Source: DATCJA01 sp963814955 (GTDB lineage Bacteria; Acidobacteriota; Vicinamibacteria; Vicinamibacterales; UBA2999). From it: a stretch of 64,000 bases of DNA. Positions 16,788 through 26,700 of this stretch are shown piece by piece (position 1 is the first letter of the stretch; each line of letters opens with the position of its first letter). The notes below the pieces were generated by a model. It worked only from the letters and a program-made list of their open reading frames with translations. It had not been told where the DNA came from and did not search any database. Made by a program: the position numbers and the translations under genes. The stretch is from the NCBI GenBank assembly GCA_963814955.1, contig CAWFEX010000004.1:620001-684000 (forward strand). The letters run 5' to 3'.

Positions 16788-17252
16788 GTGCTCAAAGATC
16801 AGTCCACCATTCGTATTCGCCAGCGGTGTCCGCAGTGCGACGCGCTCGGCACCGTGCATTTACAACAGGTCATTCGCGGACCATCGGTGCACCTGTCGTG
16901 GGAGTGTACGGGCTGCCAAACCGAATGGGACACCGCTGCAAGGAGCTGCACTTCTCGGAGCGGCGCATCGGCCTACCCGACCGCCGCAAACTACCACGCA
17001 CCGACCGCCGCATCGGGTCGCCGACGCGTCATCGCACCGATGATGGGCGACATACCCAAACGGTTCCGGACTACTCGGACTCTTCGTGCCTGTCTCGAGC
17101 GCGGCATCAAGGAACGCGCCGATAATCCCCGGACGGTGGCACGCATTACGGACCTGGACACCTATTTGCCACGCGTACCTCACCGTTCCGGAATTTGCGG
17201 CGTATCTGACGGTGACCGACCACATACAAAGAAAACCGAGAAGGGTGCCTGA
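16788..17252 (+). CDS. Zinc-ribbon protein, probably frameshifted after the ribbon
   Basis: From a GTG start, residues 1-50 are IRIRQRCPQCDALGTVHLQQ and HLSWECTGCQTEW, a clean ribbon (CPQC and CTGC). After DTAARSC the frame turns into low-information sequence, while the neighbouring frame encodes SERRIGLPDRRKLPRTDRRI, a charged Arg-rich linker of the kind that normally follows such ribbons. I infer a one-base shift near 16950. The first 50 residues are credible; the remaining 105 are probably not native. Confidence 0.4.
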   Translation: MLKDQSTIRIRQRCPQCDALGTVHLQQVIRGPSVHLSWECTGCQTEWDTAARSCTSRSGASAYPTAANYHAPTAASGRRRVIAPMMGDIPKRFRTTRTLRACLERGIKERADNPRTVARITDLDTYLPRVPHRSGICGVSDGDRPHTKKTEKGA

Positions 17253-17444
17253 GGTTACGAAGGGCAGGCGAGGCGCGATCAGTCTGACGCCTACTGATCG
17301 CGTGGTGAGTCAATCAGACGAGCGTCAGCTCCGGCTTGAGCCACGGTGCAAATGCCATACGACGCGGTTAGCTGTCAGATTGGCTGTCAAGTGACGGTCA
17401 GCGTTCGGCGTGTCACTCGAAACGTTCGATTTTGTTCGGGAAAC

Positions 17445-17520
17445 TGGAGCCGGCGATCGGACTTGAACCGATGACCTGCCGATTACGAATCGGCTGCTCT
17501 ACCAACTGAGCTACGCCGGC
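17445..17520 (-). tRNA. tRNA-Thr(CGT)
   Basis: On the minus strand the sequence folds as a 76-nt cloverleaf: acceptor GCCGGCG/CGCCGGC, D arm GCTC-AGTTGGTA-GAGC, anticodon stem GCCGA/TCGGC with loop TTCGTAA (anticodon CGT, Thr), T arm ATCGG-TTCAAGT-CCGAT, discriminator T and an encoded CCA (17445-17447). Its 3' end faces the accessory block, the geometry expected of a tRNA-associated island. Confidence 0.97.
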
Positions 17521-17739
17521 GGCTCGATCCTGTAGGGATCCGTAGTTTACCCCGAAGTGTGCGTCCGGCTGCCATAGCGCCTGACAACGTCGATGAGGCA
17601 CTCCAGGCAGCGGGGCCTTGCAGCGCTCATCCAGTTGGTGGGGAGTGGCGGACTCCTGGAGGTTGAGAGGTTTGCAAATATTCTGAACCAACGGTACTCA
17701 GAGGCACTGAAGGAATCGCCGTAAGCTCGGTCTACCCGC

Positions 17740-17964
17740 TTAGTCCCGGTCGTGCAGATCGCGCACGTAGTGCGAACGCGACTCGATCTCGGTCAGCTTC
17801 GCTGCGGCATGCACTGACGCCGCCGTGAGAAGCTTCCGCGCCTCGTCGTCATGACGTGCACGCAACGCGTCGGGGTCGTAGCCGGCCTGCTGAAGATATT
17901 CGTCGATGAACCGACGTTCGAGTTTGGCCAGCGGTTCCTCGATCGGCTGTACATCGGGATCCAT
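17740..17964 (-). CDS. Small hypothetical protein
   Basis: 74 residues, highly charged and helical: EEPLAKLERRFIDEYLQQAG, YDPDALRARHDDEARKLLTA and a final LTEIESRSHYVRDLHD. There is no Cys, membrane segment or signal. The regular heptad-like pattern and the ERRFIDEYL...DP..L core suggest a conserved cytoplasmic helical protein; I recall similar unnamed proteins from Vicinamibacteria. First gene on the dense side of the tRNA. Function unknown. Confidence 0.6.
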   Translation of the reverse strand: MDPDVQPIEEPLAKLERRFIDEYLQQAGYDPDALRARHDDEARKLLTAASVHAAAKLTEIESRSHYVRDLHDRD

Positions 17965-18150
17965 ACTTCGATCCTAACCCGAACAAAGAAGGCGCAAAGG
18001 AGAACGGTCTACCTGGCGAGAGTTCAGCGAGATCGTCTCGTGCGACAGGCCGACGATCTCACTGAACTCGAACTGCACAGCTACGGGATTCAGGTGCACC
18101 TCACCCCGCGCCGATCGTCGTGTTTGCCGCCCAATCGGTCGACACTACGT

Positions 18151-18648
18151 CTACCGGCCAATGTCGGTCTGGTAGCGGTAGCACCCGGGACTCTTTCCCG
18201 TGTAATCGGTCACCAGCAGCAGGTAAGTTCCGGCCTGCGGGGTCGTAAAGCTGACTCGTGCATCCCTGTCTCCGCCGGAATCGTTGTCGTAGAAGGTCGT
18301 GGTCTTGACCGTATTTCCCGCTTTCTCGCCCAACGCGGCGACAACCACTGCGGCGACGGGATCGAATGAGTTGTTGCTGTTCGCATCCACCGTCACCACG
18401 ACATTCATGCCGGAGGGTATCCACCCCAGGTCGTGCACGCCGATGGCGTCGTCAGCCAGGTCAGGACAGTAGATTCCATTCGAGCCACCTCCAATCGATG
18501 CCCGCGGACCGGCGGTGACGGGACGAATCGGTTCGACTCTGCTCGACGCCTTTTCTTCTGATTTCCAGCGGTGCTGGCCGGTGGCCTCATTGGCCGTGAG
18601 CACCGCACACCCCAGCATCACCATCGCCGTAGCGTGTTTGCCAGTCAT
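18151..18648 (-). CDS. Secreted protein with PPC-like C-terminal domain
   Basis: 165 residues from MTGKHATAMVMLGCAVLTAN, a signal peptide probably cleaved after ATG or GQ. The start at 18648 is preferred to 18699 because a GAGAGAGA stretch precedes it and the upstream residues are unlike a signal. The C-terminal region VVVTVDANSNNSFDPVAAVV and ARVSFTTPQAGTYLLLVTDY followed by CYRYQ resembles bacterial pre-peptidase C-terminal (PPC) beta sandwiches, here without a peptidase. Likely periplasmic or surface; role unknown. Confidence 0.6.
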   Translation of the reverse strand: MTGKHATAMVMLGCAVLTANEATGQHRWKSEEKASSRVEPIRPVTAGPRASIGGGSNGIYCPDLADDAIGVHDLGWIPSGMNVVVTVDANSNNSFDPVAAVVVAALGEKAGNTVKTTTFYDNDSGGDRDARVSFTTPQAGTYLLLVTDYTGKSPGCYRYQTDIGR

Positions 18649-18861
18649 AGCATCTCTCTCTGTCGGGATCTGGCGCCGCCACCCATTTGGCGCAACCAAA
18701 CCACCGTCGTCTTCTAATGCGTAGGACGGGCACGCAGCGGCTCACCGGACGATGGGGACCGCTAATGGTGTTGTGGGTGGGCGTCGCGCGAGTCCGCGCG
18801 GAGGGAACGTCCGGAACGTTCGCCGTGATTGCGAACGTCCCGAACGATGTAACCGATCTGT

Positions 18862-19425
18862 CTACCGCGTCGCGACCTTGAGCTCGCCGAGCTTGGCGAT
18901 CATGTCTTCGGCGGACGTCTCGGGACGGACCGTCTTCTCGATTGCCGCAATCCGGCCGTTCCTGTCGATGTAGAAGGTCCACCGGTTGGCCGTGCCGCGC
19001 TCATTGAGCACGCCGTACTTTCCGGCCACTTCCTTCGTCGGATCGCTGAGCATCGGGAAGTCCGCTTCCTTCTTCTCGACCACTTTCTCGCCGAGCGTCA
19101 CTGAGGTTGCCTTCGCGAACTTGATGTTCTGCTCGAGCGGATCCACGCTCGCCATGAAGTACGCGACGTTGTACCGTCGAATCTTGTCGCCGTTTTCCGC
19201 AAGCGACTTGCACTCGATCGTGCACCCCTGTGTGAACGCCCTCGGGAACCAGGCGATCACCACCGCCTGCTTGCCTCGATAGTCCGACAGCTTATGGTCT
19301 TTGCCGTCGGTGCCCGGAAGCGTGAAGTCCGGCGCCATGTCGCCAACCTTCAGCTCGACCGCACTCTGTGCCATCGCTCCTGCCACCAGCGTTGCAACGA
19401 AGCCTAGTGTTAACGGTCCACGCAT
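18862..19425 (-). CDS. Exported peroxiredoxin (AhpC/BCP type)
   Basis: 187 residues from MRGPLTLGFVATLVAGAMAQ (signal peptide); AGGAGG lies 7 bases upstream of this ATG. The thioredoxin-fold core LKVGDMAPDFTLPGTDGKDH and YRGKQAVVIAWFPRAFTQGC carries the peroxidatic Cys in a FTQGC motif (usually FTPGCT). ECKSLAENGDKI may hold a resolving Cys, followed by DFPMLSDPTKEVAGKYGV. Peroxiredoxins reduce hydroperoxides with thiol electrons; the signal places this one in the periplasm. The P-to-Q change beside the catalytic Cys is conservative. Confidence 0.85.
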   Translation of the reverse strand: MRGPLTLGFVATLVAGAMAQSAVELKVGDMAPDFTLPGTDGKDHKLSDYRGKQAVVIAWFPRAFTQGCTIECKSLAENGDKIRRYNVAYFMASVDPLEQNIKFAKATSVTLGEKVVEKKEADFPMLSDPTKEVAGKYGVLNERGTANRWTFYIDRNGRIAAIEKTVRPETSAEDMIAKLGELKVATR

Positions 19426-19611
19426 CGACGAACCTCCTGTCCTTCGACTTTTTGCACACCACTCAGGCATGCTCGCGTTACCTGATACTTCGACAGCTCC
19501 GGGTCATCCCGGCACGGGGCCGAAGTGACCCTGTCGAAGCGTCAGAACACCTGAGCAGCCGCCGAGGGGGGCGCTCCGAGCTTCGCGAGCCTCAAAGCGC
19601 TGAGTATATCT

Positions 19612-21330
19612 CTAACCGGGCGCCCCCGGGCCAATCAGTTCGCCATGCAGCCGCTCGCGTTCCCGGTCGATCTGATCCGGGGTGGCTCCCAGGCGGCGCA
19701 GCACGGCCTCGGTCATGGCCAGCGCGACTTCGCCTTCGCCCGAAAACACCTCTTCGGCGCCGGCACCGCGCAATTTAGGGACATCGCGGAGATATGCCCC
19801 GCGAGCGAACACGTGGACGGGCGGATTCAGTTCCCGCGCCACACGAATGGTTTCAGGCGCCCCGCCGTCGGCGCCGCTGATGATCAGCGTTGCGGCATGG
19901 CGGATGCCGGCCGCCACGAGCGTATTCGGATGGCGCGCGTCGCCATAGACCGCCGAGACGCCTTCGTCCCGGAGCGCGCGCACGGTGTCGATGTTGAGCT
20001 CGACAATCGTCGGCGACACACCGTTCTCCCGCAGCAGCCGCGCCACCGTGCGTCCCGTCGGTCCGTAGCCGACGACCACGGCCCTGTAACCCGGTTCCAA
20101 CGACGAGCTCGCGCCGCGCTCGGCGAATGTGTCCGCGCTGCTTCGCATCAGGCGGAATCGCAAGAGCCACTGTTCGGCCGGCTTGATGGCCCTCGATACC
20201 ATGGGATTGATGACAATCGACGCGATCGAAACCGCAACGACGATGTGAAGGGCCGCGTCCGGCAGCACGCGAAGGTCGCGCGACAGCGCCGCAAGGATGA
20301 ACGAGAATTCGCCGATTTGTGCGAGCGCCGCCGGCACTGTCAGCACCGTGTGAACCGGATAACGCATCAGGGCCAGGACGAGGGCGGCGACCAATGGCTT
20401 TCCGACGACGACCACCGCCAGCGCCGCGACCGTCAGCCACGGCATCGCGAGCAGCGCGGCGGGGTCGAGCAGCATGCCTATGGATACGAAGAACAGCACG
20501 GCGAACGCGTCGCGCATCGGGATGGCATCAGTGGCGGCGCGCAGGCTGTAGTCGGATCGTCCAACGGTCATCCCGGCGATGAACGCGCCAAGTGCCATCG
20601 ACACACCGAAAATCGTCGTCGAGGCCACGGCAATCCCGAGGGCCAGGACGAGGACCGTGAGGGTAAAGAGCTCGCGCGCGCGCGTAGCGGCCACGAGATC
20701 GAGAAGGCGCGGTATGGCGTGCGTGCCGGCAACAACGGCGAACGCGACGAGCAGACCGACCTTGAGCAGCGTAAGCACCACACTCGAGATGACTCCCGAG
20801 AGGGTTACGCTGGCACCAACAAGCGTCGGCAGCAGTACGAGCATGACCACCGTTATCACGTCTTCGACGACGAGCCAGCCAACCGCGATGTGACCGGACG
20901 AGGTGTGCAGTTGCCGTGAGTCCGACAGCACGCGCACGAGCACGACGGTACTGGCGACCGACAACGTGAGTCCGAAGACGAACGAAGACGTCCAGTTCCA
21001 GCCCAACGTCCGCGCGGCAGCGGCGCCCAGCAGCGTCGCCGCCGCAATGCCGGCGGCAGCGCCGGGAACAGCCACGCGGCGTACGGCCAGGAGCTCGTCG
21101 AGGTGCAGCTGCAGGCCGACGCCGAACATGAGCAGGATGACCCCCACCTCTGCCAGCTGCTCGGCCAGTGCGACATCCGCCAGGAGCCCGGGCGTGTTCG
21201 GACCAAGCGCGACCCCCGCCAGCAGATAGCCGACGATGGGCGACAAGCCGATCCGGTGCGTGATGTAGCCGAGGACGAGCGCCGTGCTGAGGCTGACGGC
21301 CAGCGTGAGAATCAACCCGAGTTCCTGCAC
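19612..21330 (-). CDS. CPA2-type cation/proton antiporter with TrkA-N domain (KefB/YbaL-like)
   Basis: 572 residues. About 12 hydrophobic segments fill residues 1-385, including GLSPIVGYLLAGVALGPNTP and GVILLMFGVGLQLHLDELLA, typical of monovalent cation:proton antiporter-2. Residues about 415-530 form an RCK/TrkA-N nucleotide-binding domain (AVVVGYGPTGRTVARLLREN, GDARHPNTLVAAGIRHAATL). Such proteins exchange K+ or Na+ for H+ across the inner membrane under cytosolic control. The length is normal for YbaL-like members. Monocistronic, convergent with nothing immediate. Confidence 0.9.
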   Translation of the reverse strand: MQELGLILTLAVSLSTALVLGYITHRIGLSPIVGYLLAGVALGPNTPGLLADVALAEQLAEVGVILLMFGVGLQLHLDELLAVRRVAVPGAAAGIAAATLLGAAAARTLGWNWTSSFVFGLTLSVASTVVLVRVLSDSRQLHTSSGHIAVGWLVVEDVITVVMLVLLPTLVGASVTLSGVISSVVLTLLKVGLLVAFAVVAGTHAIPRLLDLVAATRARELFTLTVLVLALGIAVASTTIFGVSMALGAFIAGMTVGRSDYSLRAATDAIPMRDAFAVLFFVSIGMLLDPAALLAMPWLTVAALAVVVVGKPLVAALVLALMRYPVHTVLTVPAALAQIGEFSFILAALSRDLRVLPDAALHIVVAVSIASIVINPMVSRAIKPAEQWLLRFRLMRSSADTFAERGASSSLEPGYRAVVVGYGPTGRTVARLLRENGVSPTIVELNIDTVRALRDEGVSAVYGDARHPNTLVAAGIRHAATLIISGADGGAPETIRVARELNPPVHVFARGAYLRDVPKLRGAGAEEVFSGEGEVALAMTEAVLRRLGATPDQIDRERERLHGELIGPGAPG

Positions 21331-21387
21331 ATCCTCATCGTATCCGTGCCATGCCCCTGGCGAGAAAGATGCACACCACGGTTACCT

Positions 21388-22065
21388 ATGGCGAAAAAGA
21401 TCGTTGAGCCGGCGGAGCGCGCCGACGTCGCCCACGCGGGTGCTCAGGGTTCAGCGGCGCCATTCGTGCCGAAGACGACGAGCCTTCGCGTGTTGAACGC
21501 GGCAGCTCACGAGTGCCGCGGCTGTGAACTGTATCGAACGGCAACGCAGGTTGTGTTCGGCGCAGGCCCGCGCGCCGCGCATGTCATGTTCGTCGGCGAG
21601 CAGCCGGGTGACCAGGAAGATCGGCAGGGAGCACCCTTTGTCGGGCCCGCCGGCGCACTGCTCGACAAAGCACTCGAAGAGGCCGGGATTCCACGCGGCG
21701 ATGTGTACGTCACGAACGCGGTCAAGCACTTCAAGTGGGAGCCGCGAGGCAAGCGGCGCATTCACAAGAAGCCGCGAATGTCAGAAATCAAGGCATGCCG
21801 GCCGTGGCTCGAGGCGGAGGTCCACGCGATCAAGCCGGTCGTGGTGATCTGTCTGGGTGCGTCAGCGGCGCAATCGGTGTTTGGTTCCCAATTCAAGTTG
21901 ATGCAGCAGCGAGGGCAGGTGCTGCACAGCTCACTCGCGGAACAGGTCGTGGCGACGATCCATCCGTCGGCGGTGCTGCGGGCGCCCGATGCAGAAGGGC
22001 GTCGAGCCGCCTATGAGATGCTCGTCGAGGATCTTCGTGTGGCGGCCAGGTTGCTTCAGCGTTGA
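21388..22065 (+). CDS. udgX: UdgX-type uracil-DNA glycosylase
   Basis: 225 residues from MAKKI. Motif A is GEQPGDQED (70-78), then GAPFVGPAGALLD and VYVTNAVKHFKW. The diagnostic UdgX loop GKRRIHKKP is at 121-129; His126 corresponds to the residue that links covalently to the abasic site after uracil removal. HPSAVLRAPD is motif B. Cys43, 46, 137 and 155 fit the 4Fe-4S site of family 4 enzymes. UdgX binds uracil in DNA and stays cross-linked to it. It diverges from the antiporter gene and lies near uvrA and the alkyladenine glycosylase gene. Confidence 0.92.
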   Translation: MAKKIVEPAERADVAHAGAQGSAAPFVPKTTSLRVLNAAAHECRGCELYRTATQVVFGAGPRAAHVMFVGEQPGDQEDRQGAPFVGPAGALLDKALEEAGIPRGDVYVTNAVKHFKWEPRGKRRIHKKPRMSEIKACRPWLEAEVHAIKPVVVICLGASAAQSVFGSQFKLMQQRGQVLHSSLAEQVVATIHPSAVLRAPDAEGRRAAYEMLVEDLRVAARLLQR

Positions 22066-22074
22066 TTTGCAGAT

Positions 22075-23571
22075 TCAGCGTGGGTTGAACAGGTCCCGCA
22101 GCCGGCGTTCGGCTTCGTTTCTCAGGCCTCGACGCGCCGCGGCCGCTGCGTCGATCATGATGCGGGGCCCGGCGAGTGTCCCCGATATCCGTGCCGGCAG
22201 CAGCACACGATTCCCCTCGCGCGTGAACCTGACGAGGTCGGTGCCCGCCTGTTTCGACAGCGCTTCGGACAGCCGCAGCTCCGCAGTGCCGTCGAGCGCT
22301 TTTGTGTCGAGTGACAGGGAGCCTTGCCCATCGATGTCCGCGTCCGGCGACCGCATCGAAAATTCCTGCGCGTCGATGACTCGCTGAGCCAGAGAAAACT
22401 TTGCCTCAAGGCGATCGAAGGCATCGGCTCCCGGTGAGGCGTCTGGCTCCGGCCGCCCGAAGAACAGTACGACCGTGCGAATCAGATTGAGGCGCTTGAT
22501 GCTGCCGTTCACGATGACGGCTGACCCGTTGCCGCGCGCGGACTGCAGCAGCGCGCCAACGTCGGCACCGCGTCCGGAAAACGTCCCGCTGCCCGAGAGC
22601 CGTCCGGTAATCGTGTCGGCGGCGCCGCCAAATGCGGCGAGCTGCGCCACGTCCACGTCCGCAATGTTCGACGTAAGGCGCATGTCGAGGGAGTCGCCGA
22701 GGGTCGCCTCCAACCCTCCGTCGTACTTGCCGCCGAACAATTCGAAGGTCAGCGGCCTGAGCGTGATCCGTTCGCCGTCGATCGTCATGTCGGCTGACAG
22801 CCGGCGGGCTTCGACCGAAGCACCGGTCGCAACGTCGGCGGTCAGATGCGCAGTGACATGTGAAGACGAGGGACGACTGGATTTGCTGGCGCCCGCCGTC
22901 TCGGCGGGCAGAAACGCGCCCGCCAGCGCGAACAGCTCATCCAGGTCGAGCTGGTTGGCAGACACATCGAATTTCGCATCGATGCCGGGACCGAGCGTAG
23001 CGGTTCCCGAAGCCTCGAGCCTGGTCTTTCCCGACGAGGCCACGAAGCGTGTAATTTGAAGCTGCGAGCCGGCAAGCGCGGCGTCGGCGGAGGCCACGAT
23101 CTCGCGTCCGCGGCTCACGACCGCCACGTCACGGAGCGCAATCGTCCGAACCGAGACGAGCTCCACCGGCGGACCAGCCGCTGCTGCGACTGCGTCGCTG
23201 CCGGCCTCACTCTCCGTCGGCTCCGACGTCCCGATCGGCAGAGGAAGACCGATTCGGCTGTCGGCGATGATGATGTCGGCATCCTCGATTCGTCGCGAGA
23301 TCATCGCGCGGAGCGACGTGGAAACTTCGACGTCTGCCAGCGTCATCTGGACAGGCTCGCCAACGCGCACATCGCGCAGCTGAATGCCGAGACGTGGAAA
23401 GACCTGGCCTGTCGCGCTCGCGATGCGCACGGGCTGCCCGAGCCACTCGCTGGCTTGCCGTTCGAGGGCAAGACGAATTCCGTCGCCGCTGAAAAACCAA
23501 TACGCCGCGGCTGCGGCAATCACGAGGACGCCGAAGACGAGCGCGAGGCCGAAGAGGATGATTCGACGCAT
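22075..23571 (-). CDS. AsmA-like envelope protein
   Basis: 498 residues. An N-terminal transmembrane anchor (IILFGLALVFGVLVIAAAAA, residues 4-23) is followed by WFFSGDGIRLALERQASEWL and long beta-rich sequence. The C-terminal half contains the AsmA_2 pattern (GRLSGSGTFSGRGADVGALL, NGSIKRLNLIRTVVLFFGRP, LDTKALDGTAELRLSEALSK). AsmA-family proteins span the periplasm and are implicated in lipid transport to, or homeostasis of, the outer membrane, which supports a diderm host. Shorter than the E. coli protein (about 617 residues). Tail-to-tail with udgX. Confidence 0.8.
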   Translation of the reverse strand: MRRIILFGLALVFGVLVIAAAAAYWFFSGDGIRLALERQASEWLGQPVRIASATGQVFPRLGIQLRDVRVGEPVQMTLADVEVSTSLRAMISRRIEDADIIIADSRIGLPLPIGTSEPTESEAGSDAVAAAAGPPVELVSVRTIALRDVAVVSRGREIVASADAALAGSQLQITRFVASSGKTRLEASGTATLGPGIDAKFDVSANQLDLDELFALAGAFLPAETAGASKSSRPSSSHVTAHLTADVATGASVEARRLSADMTIDGERITLRPLTFELFGGKYDGGLEATLGDSLDMRLTSNIADVDVAQLAAFGGAADTITGRLSGSGTFSGRGADVGALLQSARGNGSAVIVNGSIKRLNLIRTVVLFFGRPEPDASPGADAFDRLEAKFSLAQRVIDAQEFSMRSPDADIDGQGSLSLDTKALDGTAELRLSEALSKQAGTDLVRFTREGNRVLLPARISGTLAGPRIMIDAAAAARRGLRNEAERRLRDLFNPR

Positions 23572-23759
23572 CGGCCGTTCAGCCTAGCAGAGTCTCGCCC
23601 GTGCCGGCGCACACATTTGGCCACGCATCGACGGCCTTCACTTGAGTGGGTGCCTCCCCGGGAGTAACATGAATCACTTACAGACTTCACGAAATTCGTC
23701 GCCTGTGTAGCCAGGCCGGGTTATCCCCGCGGCGGTGGAGAGACCCGGCGGACCTGAGG

Positions 23760-26700
23760 ATGCCTGACGCAACATCTCCCCGTCGTCGCCCGCTCGTCGT
23801 TCGCGGAGCCCGCACGCACAATCTGAAGAACGTGGACGTCACGTTGCCGTCAGGAAAACTGGCCGTCATCACCGGTGTGAGCGGCTCGGGCAAGTCGTCT
23901 CTCGCCTTCGACACCATCTATGCCGAAGGGCAGCGACGATACGTCGAATCGCTGTCTGCCTACGCCCGTCAATTTCTCGAGCGGATGGAGAAGCCGGATG
24001 TCGATCGCATCGACGGCATCTGTCCTGCCATTGCCATCCGACAGAAGAACAGCGTGCGGAATCCCCGATCGACCGTCGGAACGATGACGGAGATCCACGA
24101 CTACATGCGCCTTTTGTACGCGCGCGTCGGCCGCACCTATTGCCGGCAATGCGGCAACGAGGTAACGCGCGAGACGGCTGAAGTGGTGGCGCGAAGGCTT
24201 GGCGAGCTGCCTGCGGGCGCCCGCATCCTCATTGGCTTCGAGATGCCCGTGGTCGCCTTGCCTTCCGCGGACACCGACAGCGCGGAGGAGTCCGAAAACG
24301 ACGGCGATGTGTCGAGTAAAGCTGGGCACCACGATCGGACGGGTCCGGCTAAAGCCGGACACTACGAAGGGATGGGCTCGGCGAACGCCGGACACTACGA
24401 GCGGAATGGTATCGACGCGATCGCCGAAACACTCAATGTCCTGCGGCGGCGCGGCTTCGGGCGTCTGCTGATCAACGACAACGCCGTGAGCGTGGACGAG
24501 GTCGATCCGGCGGCGCTCCGGGGCCGATCGACGGTCGAGGTCGTCGTCGACCGCGTGCGCATCGAGGGCGACCTGCGAAGCCGGCTGACCGATTCGATCG
24601 AGACGTCGTATCGGGAGGGCGGCGGGTCTGCGTTTGCGGTGGTTCTTCCGAACCAGGAACCCCTGAACTCGAACCTGGAACCGGGAACCCGGACCCCGGA
24701 ACGGCTGGTGTTCTCCGAGCGTTTCGAGTGCCGCCCGTGCGGGATTGCGTACGAAGCGCCGCAGCCGCGCCTGTTTTCGTTCAACAATCCGTTCGGCGCC
24801 TGTCCCACGTGTCATGGATTCGGCAACATCATCGAGCTCGACATGAATCTGGTCGTGCCCGATCAGACGAAGACCATCAACCAGGGCGCCATTGAACCGT
24901 GGAGCAAGCCGCATTACCGCGCTCAGCTGGCCGAGTTGAAGCGTGCGGCGCGGAGGGGAGCTGTTCGCCTCGACGTGCCCTGGGCGGACCTGACCGATGA
25001 CGAACGCCGGTTCGTGATCGATGGCGATCCTTCGCCAGGCTCAGGTTCGCCAGGTCCTTCGGGCGCCAACGGGGGCGCCCAGAACACCGGCAACGGACGG
25101 GCGGCTTCAAAAGACAAGTACGGCGGCATCCGCGGTTTCTTTCGCTGGCTGGAGCGAAAGAAATACAAGGTCCACGTACGTGTCTTTCTCAGCCGTTATC
25201 GAGGCTATCTGCCGTGTCCCGATTGTGGCGGTTCGCGACTTCGCCGCGAGGCGCGCGACGTGCGTGTGGCAGGGCAGACAATCGATGCCGTATCGGCGCT
25301 GACCGTCCGCGCAGCGCAGGAGTTTTTCACCGGGCTGCAACTCACGGAAAAAGAAGCGGCGGTCGCCGCCAAAGTACTGCGCGAGATTCGCCGGCGCTTG
25401 TCGTTTCTCGTGGACGTCGGCCTCGATTACCTGACACTCGATCGTCTGTCGTCCACCCTCTCCGGTGGGGAAGCGCAGCGGATCAATCTCGCGACATCGC
25501 TCGGGTCGGCGCTCGTGGGAACGCTGTATGTGCTGGACGAACCGTCCATCGGACTCCACCCGCGCGACAACCAGCGGCTCATCGACATACTTCGGCAGCT
25601 TCGCGACCAGGGGAATACCGTGCTCGTCGTCGAGCACGATGAAGACATGATCCGCGTTGCCGACCACATCGTCGACATGGGGCTGGGGGCCGGCGAACAA
25701 GGCGGGCGAGTGGTGTTTTCAGGCGATCTGCCCGGCCTGCTGCAGGAACCGCGGTCGCTCACCGCCAAGTATCTCCGCCACGAACTGGCGATTCCGGTAC
25801 CGTCGCCGCGGCGCCGCGGCGCTGGTCAGAAGGTGCGGTTGTTTGGCGCGACCGAACACAACCTCCAGGGTATCGACGTCGAAATTCCAATGAACACGCT
25901 CACGTGCGTGACGGGTGTAAGCGGATCCGGCAAATCGACGCTCGTTCACGACGTTCTGTATGCGGCGATCAAACGCGCGAAAGGCGATTGGGATCGCCGT
26001 GTCGGTGGGTTCAGCAGGCTCGAGGGGCTCGAATTCATCAGCGATGTCGTGCTCGTGGATCAGGCACCGATCGGGCGCACGCCGCGGTCGAATCCCGTGA
26101 CCTACCTGAAGGCGTTCGACCCGATTCGCGAGCTGCTCGCATCCACCAAGGACGCCAGATCCCGAGGTCTGACGCCCAGTCATTTTTCCTTCAACGTTCC
26201 GGGTGGCCGCTGTGAAGCGTGTCAAGGCGAAGGCCAAGTCCGGGTGGAAATGCAGTTTCTGGCCGACGTGTTCGTGCCCTGCGATCAATGCGACGGCATG
26301 CGCTTCAAGCCGAACATTCTCGACGTGCGGTACCGGGGCAAGAACGTGCACCAAGTACTCGAGATGACCGTGCGCGAAGCGCTCACGTTCTTCGGCACGT
26401 CGCCCAAGGTATTGAGGCGGCTGCAGGTGCTCGACGAAATCGGGCTGGGATACCTGCGGCTCGGCCAGCCGGCGACCACGTTGTCAGGCGGCGAAGCCCA
26501 GCGGATCAAGATCGCCGCGCACCTGGCGTCGTTCAGCGGCGAACGGGTGCTCTACATCCTGGACGAGCCGACCACCGGCCTGCACTTCGACGATATTTCG
26601 AAGCTGCTCGCGGCGTTCCGGAAGCTGGTTGAAGCCGGGCATACGCTGCTCGTGATCGAGCACAACCTCGACGTCGTCAAGACGGCGGACTACATCATCG

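Noticed and set aside
1..17252. Integron cassette array made of short ORFs
   Set aside because: Genes lie on both strands and I found no attC-like sites with paired RYYYAAC/GTTRRRY cores and no integron integrase.
17413..17691. Minus-strand frame containing GVAQLVEQPIRNRQVIGSSP
   Set aside because: This is the familiar false translation of a tRNA gene; the span covers tRNA-Thr.
19645..20919. Long plus-strand open frame of 424 codons
   Set aside because: Antisense shadow of the antiporter gene; Arg/His/Asp-rich composition without domains.
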